Assembly (NCBI GenBank): GCA_025210775.1 | Contig: JAOARB010000028.1 | Coordinates: 1 to 64,000, forward strand | Reading direction: 5' to 3' | Source of the DNA: Prolixibacteraceae bacterium | Lineage (GTDB): Bacteria > Bacteroidota > Bacteroidia > Bacteroidales > Prolixibacteraceae | Length of the DNA stretch: 64,000 nt | The notes under the pieces: model-generated | What the model was told of the DNA's origin: nothing | Seen by the model: the letters and a program-made list of their open reading frames with translations, nothing else | Databases searched by the model: none | Position numbers and translations under genes: made by a program | Shown: positions 44,603-52,751 of the stretch, piece after piece | Layout: each line of letters begins with the position of its first letter | Numbering within the stretch: position 1 is the first letter of the stretch

Positions 44603-47107
44603 TTAGAATTTAAAACTATACTCAATCATAGGTAAGAAACCAAAAATTGAAGTTTGAACCACACTCAAATTACTCTCCTGAAATTTATATGAATAGGACA
44701 CCGGATTCTTTCTACCGTATGCATTAGAGAGACCAAACTTCCATGTCCCCTTCCATCTTCTATTCTTCTTTGGATTAGGAAGTAGAGTGGCCATCAGATC
44801 CAGTCGGTGATAATCTTTTCCACGTGCATTATATCGGTCACCAAAAACAGGAATCACATGTCTTTGATAGTCATTATACACCACTTGTTGACCAACAGGA
44901 AGCGTAAATGGTCGTCCAGTACTATATTTCCAAATGGCAGAAAATTGCCAACGACGATTCAATTTAAACAAAGTAGTTAAGCTAAGTTGATGAGGAATAT
45001 CATAAGGTGCAATATATTCTCTTCCATTACTTACACCTGGAACAGTAAGGAATACACGAGAATAGCAATAATCTGCCATAAATTTCCATTTATCCAGATT
45101 GTATCTAAGCCCCAATTCTATACCATAAGCTTTGGCACTACCCGAACGAAGATGCTTTTCAAATTGCACATTATATAGATCTGGATAAGTGATATAATCT
45201 AACTGATTTTCAATATCTTTAAAGAAACCTTCCACATTAATACCGATCTTTTTATTCGAATAGTTATATCCCAAACTATAGACATTTGTTTTTATAGGAT
45301 CGATATTGTTGGATACTGGAACCCATATTTTAGTAATGTCATAATCATTTTCATAATTATCCAAAGAGTGAACAAACTGTTGAAGTTTAGAATATGAGGC
45401 AAAAAGTCGTTGTTGCTCATTAATATTATAATTTACATTAACTCTTGGCTCAAAACTATTCCATTGTTTATAAGTACCTGATTCACTTTTAAATGACGAT
45501 TTATAATCTTTATTTTCATCCAATTCAATTAGATCAACAGGACCCAATGCACGATAATGTTTAAAGCTCAAACCATACTCAACACTTAGTTTATCGGTAA
45601 CATCCCAATGATGGGTTACAGCTCCAGTGTAAGAAAGATTCTCACGAGTACCAATATCTACACCACGATCCTTAAAACGACCTATTAAGAAGTCGTGCTT
45701 TCCAGCTTGTAAAGAGAATGTAAACCTATTTTTATCATTTAAATAATAGTCCAATGCACTTTTGAATTGTATCTCTTCAATTCCATTTTCCCACTCTCTT
45801 TTGGTGATCATATCCGTAACATTAACTCCATGAAACTTATTATATACTAAAGAGGTGTTTAAAAACAGCTTTCCATTAAAGACATGATTCCATCTAATAT
45901 TCCCTAATGTATTAGACCAACGAGTACCATTATTATCCCCTGTGATCTGATCGTTTCCATGATAAAAAGAGAAGAATAATTTATTATTATCCGACACCTT
46001 CCAATGAATTTTAGAGTTGATATCATAATATTCAGGTGCTCCTTTTTTGATTAGACTAAACCAACTTTTACGTCCTGAGATCATATAAGATAGTTTATCC
46101 TTCACTAAAGGACCTTCAATGATTGCTCTAGCTCCCAATGTAGAGATACCACCACTAATTGCCATCTTCTCCATATTTCCCTCTTTGGTTGTCACATCCA
46201 TGACAGAAGAAGCCATACCTGAATATTTAGCGGGAATATATCCTTTATAGAAATCTGCATTCTTGATCACCTCGTGGTTTATAACCGAGACAATTCCAAG
46301 TACATGCGAAGGATTATAGAGACTGGCTTCATCCACAATAACCAAGTTTTGATCTTTGTTTCCTCCACGCACATAATAAGCAGAAGAACCATCACTAATG
46401 GTTTTTACACCATTTTGAAGCTGCACCACTTTCAATATGTCAGGCTCGCCAAGAGGAAGTGGTAGCTCTTTCATCATCCTAGGAGAGATAGAAGTAACTC
46501 CAGCATATTCTCTCTCTTTCATACTCTGGTGCGATTGTACTTTCACCTCAGAAAGTTCATAGCTAGAAGGTTCAACAGAGATATCATAACGTAAATTGTT
46601 ATTCAATACTATTTTCTCTTTTTTGTTGGCATATCCCAAATAAGAAACATAAATATCTGTTTCTCCTTCTTCTAAGGTCAAGCTATAAAAACCATAACTA
46701 TTGGTTGTTGTTCCTGTAGAGAAATTCGCGGCATAAACAGCACATCCAACCAAGGTTTCTTTATTGCTTTTATCATAAACATATCCAGAGATTGTATATT
46801 TTTTTGTACGCCTATTTTTTTTTAAAATAACAATATGCTCTCCTTTTCTCTTATAACTCAACCCGTTTGAATAAAGTATCTTTTTTAAGATTTCATCGAG
46901 GGTCTTATTACTAAATTTGTTTGTTATCTTTTCGTTTAACTCTTTTACGTTTGCATTATATGCAAACGTAACTTTCGGATATTCCTTCTCCAAGATCTCT
47001 AATGCTTCCTTAATGGTAACATCCACCAACTTGATGGTTTTATTCTGTGAAAATGCTTGCCAGCGAAAAAGAGATAACAGTAATAAAGTTATTACTATTC
47101 GGTTCAT
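44603..47107 (-). CDS. TonB-dependent receptor with STN domain (module 2)
   Basis: An 834-residue receptor from ATG 47107 (MNRIVITLLLLS, signal peptide ending AFSQN). An open frame continues upstream to a GTG at 47293, but it would put 62 residues, partly hydrophobic, before the signal, and it starts inside the promoter motif, so I reject it. Domains as in module 1: STN (KLVDVTIKEALEILEKEYP), Ig-like domain (ISGYVYDKSNKETLVGCAV), plug (PLPLGEPDILKVVQLQNGV, YYVRGGNKDQNLVIVDEA), barrel ending SIFGFLPMIEYSFKF. It has a leader of about 175 bases between promoter and ATG. It shares long identical blocks with modules 1 and 3. No FecR gene of its own. Confidence 0.92.
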   Translation of the reverse strand: MNRIVITLLLLSLFRWQAFSQNKTIKLVDVTIKEALEILEKEYPKVTFAYNANVKELNEKITNKFSNKTLDEILKKILYSNGLSYKRKGEHIVILKKNRRTKKYTISGYVYDKSNKETLVGCAVYAANFSTGTTTNSYGFYSLTLEEGETDIYVSYLGYANKKEKIVLNNNLRYDISVEPSSYELSEVKVQSHQSMKEREYAGVTSISPRMMKELPLPLGEPDILKVVQLQNGVKTISDGSSAYYVRGGNKDQNLVIVDEASLYNPSHVLGIVSVINHEVIKNADFYKGYIPAKYSGMASSVMDVTTKEGNMEKMAISGGISTLGARAIIEGPLVKDKLSYMISGRKSWFSLIKKGAPEYYDINSKIHWKVSDNNKLFFSFYHGNDQITGDNNGTRWSNTLGNIRWNHVFNGKLFLNTSLVYNKFHGVNVTDMITKREWENGIEEIQFKSALDYYLNDKNRFTFSLQAGKHDFLIGRFKDRGVDIGTRENLSYTGAVTHHWDVTDKLSVEYGLSFKHYRALGPVDLIELDENKDYKSSFKSESGTYKQWNSFEPRVNVNYNINEQQRLFASYSKLQQFVHSLDNYENDYDITKIWVPVSNNIDPIKTNVYSLGYNYSNKKIGINVEGFFKDIENQLDYITYPDLYNVQFEKHLRSGSAKAYGIELGLRYNLDKWKFMADYCYSRVFLTVPGVSNGREYIAPYDIPHQLSLTTLFKLNRRWQFSAIWKYSTGRPFTLPVGQQVVYNDYQRHVIPVFGDRYNARGKDYHRLDLMATLLPNPKKNRRWKGTWKFGLSNAYGRKNPVSYSYKFQESNLSVVQTSIFGFLPMIEYSFKF

Positions 47108-47280
47108 AAACTTCGTTTTTTTAATGTACTTTTTGATTGTTAAATAGCGAATAGTTAAATGGAACAAAAAAATTGATACTAAATTGCCAACTCTAAATAA
47201 GCGTCCTAACATTTTGAGCTTATTTCCTTGGATCATTGTGTTAATCATCTTATCCCAAGAATATTCTTTGATTGATTTTA

Positions 47281-47325
47281 AAACCGGTTTCACTATAGTG
47301 TCGTGGATAAAGCAGCCTACCCCTA
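47281..47325 (-). promoter_or_regulatory. Shared ECF-type promoter, copy 2
   Basis: Minus strand: TAGGGGTA (47318-47325), 14 bp, CGACA (47299-47303), 6 bp, TGAAACCGGTTT (47281-47292). Geometry is identical to copy 1. Confidence 0.75.
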
Positions 47326-47520
47326 ATAGGGATAAGGAAAAAAGAACTTTATTTTATAAAACAATCACAACCAACACTTAAGATGTAAAGGACACATCAA
47401 AACGCGACAAAACAGGAATACTTTCGATCAAAACATCTATATTCTTTTACAGAAAGAAACATATTCCACTCTTTCGATATATGGGATTATCAAGGTAAAT
47501 TCCCTTTAAAAAGAAATCAG
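47326..47520. other. Spacer between modules 2 and 3
   Basis: A+T-rich and without a supported gene; the module 3 terminator follows at 47521. Confidence 0.45.
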
Positions 47521-47584
47521 AAACAAAATGGTCTTAAGATGAGAAACAGAAATATACCTGTTACATCTTAAGACCATTTTGTTT
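47521..47584 (-). terminator. Terminator-like hairpin of module 3
   Basis: The arms 47521-47541 and 47564-47584 are perfect 21-bp reverse complements (core AATGGTCTTAAGATG) around a 22-base loop; on the minus strand the arm itself ends in TTTTGTTT. It lies 50 bp after the stop of the module 3 lipoprotein gene. The long loop and perfect stem are also compatible with a regulatory RNA structure. Confidence 0.75.
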
Positions 47585-47633
47585 ATTACACTTACCCCTT
47601 AATAAAAGCGCTGATTAGATTAATTCAACAATA

Positions 47634-48929
47634 CTATTCTGCAATCCATCGTTGCCCATTTAAAGAAGTAATATGACCTTCAGTAAGGTCAATAAAGGAG
47701 GCTAAATCACCAGAATAATTTTTTATATTAGGAACAGCCAAATTAGAAGCACCAATCATTGCTATTTGAAGCTTATAGAATCCATATAGCTCTGGATATT
47801 TTGTTTTTAATGATGGAGAAAAATAGATTACAATAGACCTATCATTGTATTCATCAACAGAACCATTCTTTCTTAGAAAAGTATTAATATTAGATGTATT
47901 TAAAGAGATCAAATCTCTTTTAAATGATAGATTACGGATATCATAAGCACCTCTAATTTGTTTTCCCAATCCTTCGAGTATACATTGTCCTGTAGGCTCA
48001 AAAGTTATTTTAAATGTTCCTCTATCTTTATATTCTGTTGTAAAAACCTTTTGGGTTTTATATACAGATATTGGATATTCTTCACAAGAAGGAGTAACAT
48101 AACATCGTCTACTTATCGCAGCAAAATACCCTCCTATTTCTGGTGAGTTAAAATTGGATTCCACATTTCCAGGTTCTGTGCTATAAGGGGTGTCTATACT
48201 ACATTTAGTTTGCGACCAAAAAGACCATAGAAAATTCTTATATCCTTCAGAAAATGTTAGTCTAGATATCACACTATTGGTACTTTTATAAAACAAATAT
48301 GGTTTTGGAGATACAGAATACGAGGAAGCATAAAATGATTCTGGTCGAAGTCTCTTAAAAAGGGTAACGTCTCCTTCTAAATACCAACGGCAATCATCCT
48401 TCTTATCGTTATCTTCCAGAAAAATCGTTGTACGTTCCTGACCAAAAAAACGAGAGATTCGAGACGTTGACAACAACTGACGTTCTGATGCTCTTAATTC
48501 TTCTGGTTTAGGCATTTTCTCAAAAGCACTATACACCTTTTCCCCAATAGTAATATTTAGGGTATATGTACGACCAGACTCTCCTCTAAAGTAATCTTGA
48601 CTAACATATACTCCAGATTTCACTTTACGATTTGTGTAAAAAACATCTCCTTCAGGAATCTCGTCATATATAAATACTCTGTTCCCATCACTAACCACTA
48701 CGTCTGCACCAGTAACGCCACTATTTTCTATAGATTCCCCGATCCCTACAGGTGTTACAATAGAGACAAAATGTTTTGATGAACGATCTGTAACCTGCCC
48801 CTGTACAATATATTTAGAAATGACTGTTTTGTCTTTAATCATACCATCAATCTGCATTGAATCTTCAGTAGTACAAGCAGACAAAGAGGTAATAAAAACC
48901 AATATGATAAATTTTAAACTAAAATTCAT
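47634..48929 (-). CDS. DUF4249 lipoprotein (module 3)
   Basis: A 431-residue lipoprotein with lipobox Cys19 (TSLSAC). DUF4249 organisation: KYIVQGQVTDRSSKHFV, GVTGADVVVSDGNRVFIY, YVSQDYFRGESGRTYTL, MPKPEEL, YKNFLWSFWSQTKCS. It is the most diverged of the three paralogs; extra cysteines in the centre (TKCSID, RRCYVTPSCEEYP) could form surface disulfides. It starts 17 bp after its receptor gene and is followed by a strong hairpin. Confidence 0.83.
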   Translation of the reverse strand: MNFSLKFIILVFITSLSACTTEDSMQIDGMIKDKTVISKYIVQGQVTDRSSKHFVSIVTPVGIGESIENSGVTGADVVVSDGNRVFIYDEIPEGDVFYTNRKVKSGVYVSQDYFRGESGRTYTLNITIGEKVYSAFEKMPKPEELRASERQLLSTSRISRFFGQERTTIFLEDNDKKDDCRWYLEGDVTLFKRLRPESFYASSYSVSPKPYLFYKSTNSVISRLTFSEGYKNFLWSFWSQTKCSIDTPYSTEPGNVESNFNSPEIGGYFAAISRRCYVTPSCEEYPISVYKTQKVFTTEYKDRGTFKITFEPTGQCILEGLGKQIRGAYDIRNLSFKRDLISLNTSNINTFLRKNGSVDEYNDRSIVIYFSPSLKTKYPELYGFYKLQIAMIGASNLAVPNIKNYSGDLASFIDLTEGHITSLNGQRWIAE

Positions 48930-48946
48930 AACGTTTATTCAAAAAA

Positions 48947-51460
48947 TTAAAATGTAAAACTATACTCTAACATTGGCATAAATCCCATAATAGAATGCTG
49001 AACCGAGCCTAATTTATTTTCTCTAAACTCATACGAATAAGCTACTGGATTTTTTCTTCCATAAACATTCGATACACCAAATTTCCATGTTCCTTTCCAT
49101 TGCTTATTCTTATCTGGATTAGGAAGAAGTGTTGCCATCAAATCTAAACGGTGATAATCTTTCCCTCTTGCATTATAGCGATTTCCAAATAGAGGGAAAG
49201 TATATGAATCCCTTCCATTTGAAATCACGTGTTGGGCAACAGGCAGAGTAAACGGTCTTCCAGAACTGTATTTCCATATTGCAGAGAAATTCCAACGTTT
49301 ATTCATTTTATACAATGCACTCAAATTAATTTGATGTGGGATATCGTAAGGAGCAACATACTCTCTTCCTCCATTTATTCCTTCAACAGTAAGAAATACT
49401 CTTGAGTAGCTATAGTCAGCTTGTAACTTCCATTTCTCACTGTGATATCCTACACCTAGTTCTAAACCATAAGCACGAGCATTACCACTTCGTAAAAATC
49501 TCTCGAATTCAATACTATAAAGATCTGGATATGTAACGTAATCCAATTGATTCTCTATCGACTTAAAAAAGCCATCTATATTGATTGACAAACTGCCTTT
49601 ATGAAAACCATATCCAACACTATACATATTGGTCTTGATAGGTTTAATATTATTGGATACCGGCACCCAAATTCTGGTCACCTCATAATCATTAGAATAG
49701 TTATTCAGCGAATGTACAAACTGTGCCAATCTCGAATACGAAGCAAAAACACGATGATGATCGTTTATATTATAATTGACATTTAATCGAGGTTCAAAAC
49801 TATTCCACGACATATAACTACCAGAATTACTTTTTTCAAAAGAGATCGTCTCATAATTCTCATCCAATATCAATTGATCCGTAGGTCCCAATGCACTATA
49901 ACGTTTGTAGTTTATTCCATATTCTACGCTTAAATCATCCGTAATTTTCAGATTATGGGTAACTGCAGCACTTAGAGAAAGATTGTCACGAGTTCCAAGA
50001 TCAACACTTTTATCCATAAAACGCCCAACTACAAACTGATGCTTTCCAAATTGTAAAGAAGTCGTAAATTTATTTTTATCGTTTAGATAATAATCTAAGG
50101 TACTCTTTAGATGAATCTCATTGATTCCATTTTCCCACTCTCTTTTTGTTTCAAGATCTGTAACATCGATACCATTGAATCTATTAAGAACAAGTGAATT
50201 ATTTAGAAACATTTTCCCATTAAAAACATGATTCCAACGTAGATTGGCAAGCGTATTGGTCCAACGCGTTCCATTATATTCACCTGTAAGCATATCTTTT
50301 CCATGATATAACGAGAGGTAAAACTTATTATTTTCAGAAGCCTTCCAATGAACCTTTGAGTTAATATCATAATATTCAGGTGCATCCTTACTCAATAAAC
50401 TAAGCCAGCTCATTCGTCCAGATACCATGTAAGACAGTTTATCTTTAACAACTGGTCCCTCAACTAAGGCCCTTGCCCCTAAAGTAGAGATTCCTCCACT
50501 AATTCTCATCTTACTAAGATTCCCTTCTTTTGTAGCAATATCCATTACAGAAGAAGCCATACCAGAGTATTTGGCTGGAATATATCCTTTATAGAAATCG
50601 GCATTCTTCACCACTTCATGATTGATAACCGAAACGATTCCTAAAATATGAGAAGGGTTATAAAGGTTTGCTTCATCCACAATAACTAAGTTCTGGTCTC
50701 TATTTCCCCCTCTAACATAGTATGCAGAAGAACCATCACTAATGGTCTTTACACCATTTTGTATTTGTGCCGCTTTTAGAATATCTGGTTCTCCAAACGG
50801 CAAAGGAATCTCTTTTATCTCTTTAGGTAAAATTGATGTTACCCCAGCATAAACTCTTTCTTTGGCTTTATAATGAGACTTAACTTTAACTTCTGCTAAC
50901 TCAACATTGGATGGTTCAATAGAAATATGATGACGTAGATCCTTATCCAGTAACAACTTCTCTTTTTTATTATCATAACCAATATAAGAGACATAAATAT
51001 TATTCTCTCCTTTGGATAAAGTTAAGCTATAGAATCCATAATTATTGGTAGTTGTACCTATAGAGTAATCTGAGGTATAAACACTACAACCAACCAATGT
51101 TTCTCCACTCTCTTTATCGTAGACATAACCAGAAACAGTAAACTTTTCCGCTTTCTTTTGCCTCTTTTTTTTCTTATATACGACAATCTTCTTTCCATAT
51201 CTCTTATACTTTAGTCTCTTAAATGAAAGAAGATTTGATAAAATGTGATCTAAAGACTTATTCGTATATGTTTTATTTACTTTTTTAATTAACTCATCAA
51301 GGTTCTCATTATAAGCAAAAGAGTGGCCTGGATATTCTTTCTCTAATATCGCTAATGCCTCTTTTATCGTAACATCATTAAATCTAATCGATTTGTTTTG
51401 TGCCAAAGATTGGAAGCAACTAAATGAAAACAACAACAGGGTAACTACTATCCTATTCAT
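48947..51460 (-). CDS. TonB-dependent receptor with STN domain (module 3)
   Basis: An 837-residue receptor from ATG 51460 (MNRIVVTLLLFSFSCFQSL, signal peptide ending LAQN). STN domain (IRFNDVTIKEALAILEKEYP), Ig-like domain (VSGYVYDKESGETLVGCSV), plug (PLPFGEPDILKAAQIQNGV, YYVRGGNRDQNLVIVDEA), barrel ending SIMGFMPMLEYSFTF. The receptor of the operon nearest the sigma factor gene. Leader of about 130 bases after the shared promoter. No FecR gene of its own, so its STN domain must use the FecR of module 1 or one elsewhere. Substrate unknown; all three receptors keep the barrel hairpin YNARGKDYHxxDLMA, so they probably import related ligands. Confidence 0.92.
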   Translation of the reverse strand: MNRIVVTLLLFSFSCFQSLAQNKSIRFNDVTIKEALAILEKEYPGHSFAYNENLDELIKKVNKTYTNKSLDHILSNLLSFKRLKYKRYGKKIVVYKKKKRQKKAEKFTVSGYVYDKESGETLVGCSVYTSDYSIGTTTNNYGFYSLTLSKGENNIYVSYIGYDNKKEKLLLDKDLRHHISIEPSNVELAEVKVKSHYKAKERVYAGVTSILPKEIKEIPLPFGEPDILKAAQIQNGVKTISDGSSAYYVRGGNRDQNLVIVDEANLYNPSHILGIVSVINHEVVKNADFYKGYIPAKYSGMASSVMDIATKEGNLSKMRISGGISTLGARALVEGPVVKDKLSYMVSGRMSWLSLLSKDAPEYYDINSKVHWKASENNKFYLSLYHGKDMLTGEYNGTRWTNTLANLRWNHVFNGKMFLNNSLVLNRFNGIDVTDLETKREWENGINEIHLKSTLDYYLNDKNKFTTSLQFGKHQFVVGRFMDKSVDLGTRDNLSLSAAVTHNLKITDDLSVEYGINYKRYSALGPTDQLILDENYETISFEKSNSGSYMSWNSFEPRLNVNYNINDHHRVFASYSRLAQFVHSLNNYSNDYEVTRIWVPVSNNIKPIKTNMYSVGYGFHKGSLSINIDGFFKSIENQLDYVTYPDLYSIEFERFLRSGNARAYGLELGVGYHSEKWKLQADYSYSRVFLTVEGINGGREYVAPYDIPHQINLSALYKMNKRWNFSAIWKYSSGRPFTLPVAQHVISNGRDSYTFPLFGNRYNARGKDYHRLDLMATLLPNPDKNKQWKGTWKFGVSNVYGRKNPVAYSYEFRENKLGSVQHSIMGFMPMLEYSFTF

Positions 51461-51588
51461 CTTTAATATATTTTTCTTTTCAAATTTTCTATAACGGACC
51501 TTACCATCATCTGATATCAATCTCTAAACATCTACTATTCAATATTCACGAAGAGAAAATATCATCTAACTACATAAATTCCTTTTTT

Positions 51589-51634
51589 AAACCGGTTTTC
51601 ACAGAAGTGTCGAAAAGAAATAGGAATCCCCCTA
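51589..51634 (-). promoter_or_regulatory. Shared ECF-type promoter, copy 3
   Basis: Minus strand: TAGGGGGA (51627-51634), 14 bp, CGACA (51608-51612), 6 bp, TGAAAACCGGTTT (51589-51601). One base is inserted in the A run and one base differs in the upstream box; spacing is otherwise identical to copies 1 and 2. Confidence 0.75.
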
Positions 51635-51900
51635 CTCTTAATAAAAAAAGATAGAATTCGGCTATCTTAAAACAGCACAAAACACCAACTTATAAAACTC
51701 TATACCAAGACATTACAATCTTCAACACAGTGATATACAAAAAAATAAAATATATTATTTAAGAAACATTTATTTTAAAACAAAGCCACCTATCATAGGA
51801 ATAATTTAGATCTGAAGCAATAAAAAAATAGACTCGTAGGGAGTAAAATAAGACAGCGCACCTATCTGTTTTATCTTTTACACAAGACCATAAAAAGAGA
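51635..51900. other. Spacer between module 3 and the sigma gene
   Basis: A+T-rich; a weak hairpin with AATAAGACAG / CTGTTTTATC arms near 51847-51876 could terminate the sigma-factor transcript. Confidence 0.4.
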
Positions 51901-52419
51901 TTAATTAAAAAGGTCTAGAAGAATCAACAACTTAAAGAAGTCATGTGTTTTCAATAGTTTACGCATATCCTTTAAGGCCTTTCCCATATGATTCTCTACA
52001 GTCTTAATCGAGATACATTGTTCTTGGGCAATTTCTTTATAAGACAATTTTGATTTACGACTCAAAAGAAAAACTTCTCTTGTCTTTGGAGGTAGTTTTG
52101 AGGCAAAAAACAGAAGTAATGGTTCAATATCCTCTTCTTGGATATCCAACTCACTTTCATAATCATGATCTACAAACTCATTTTCCAAAGTTTCCTTTTT
52201 ACTCTTATCTTTTCGGATAAAATCAATACACTTAAACTTGGTACTTCGTAAAAGAAAACGTTCTGGATCTTCTATTTCTGAAAGCTTATTATTTTCCCAT
52301 AATTGAATAAAAAGAGACTGCACGACTTCTTCAGCATCCATGTCATTATTAAGAATCTTTGAAGCATAGTTACATAAAGGATTATAATACTCTTCAAACA
52401 AATATTTTACACTACTCAT
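51901..52419 (-). CDS. ECF RNA polymerase sigma factor
   Basis: A 172-residue sigma-70 family factor of the Bacteroidota ECF type. Region 2: YFEEYYNPLCNYASKI-like start, then MDAEEVVQSLFIQLWEN and FKCIDFIRKDKSKK. Region 4: LPPKTREVFLLSRKSKLSYKEIAQEQ and SIKTVENHMGKALK, a helix-turn-helix that should bind the -35 box. It is the only sigma gene in the window and is read toward the three receptor modules. It should be held by the FecR protein encoded 9 kb downstream and released when a receptor binds ligand. Its own upstream region lacks the shared GGGG/CGACA motif, so it does not appear to be autoregulated through it. Confidence 0.93.
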   Translation of the reverse strand: MSSVKYLFEEYYNPLCNYASKILNNDMDAEEVVQSLFIQLWENNKLSEIEDPERFLLRSTKFKCIDFIRKDKSKKETLENEFVDHDYESELDIQEEDIEPLLLFFASKLPPKTREVFLLSRKSKLSYKEIAQEQCISIKTVENHMGKALKDMRKLLKTHDFFKLLILLDLFN

Positions 52420-52660
52420 CCCACCTCAATATTAATCAATTATTTTATGCAATTTTAAGTTCCAACACTACTTAATAAAAAAACAATAGCGTATCTGTTG
52501 TTAACCTATTTAGGCATAACATATCTGGAAAAACAAATATATTCAATCTAGTTTACAATGGAAAAAAATGAATCAATAGAAAGACTTTAGTAAACAATAT
52601 ATAACATAAAAACTTTAACTCACAAAGCCTATTATTTGCACCTACTAAGAATCAAAAAAA

Positions 52661-52712
52661 GAGCATATTTCATACTTTATCTTCTAATAGGACAAAGTAT
52701 GAAATCATGCTC
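52661..52712 (-). terminator. Terminator of the FN3 lipoprotein gene
   Basis: Long stem GAGCATATTTCATACTTT (52661-52678) pairing with 52694-52712, with one extra base, and a run of seven T on the minus strand. It lies 40 bp after the stop. Confidence 0.88.
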
Positions 52713-52751
52713 CTTAAAAACTTCTATGGGTAAAATAGAATCTATACTACG

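Noticed and set aside
44603..47293. Longer start for the module 2 receptor at 47293
   Set aside because: The extension has 62 residues before a clear signal peptide, begins with GTG inside the conserved promoter motif, and the module 1 and 3 receptors start at the same MNRIV.
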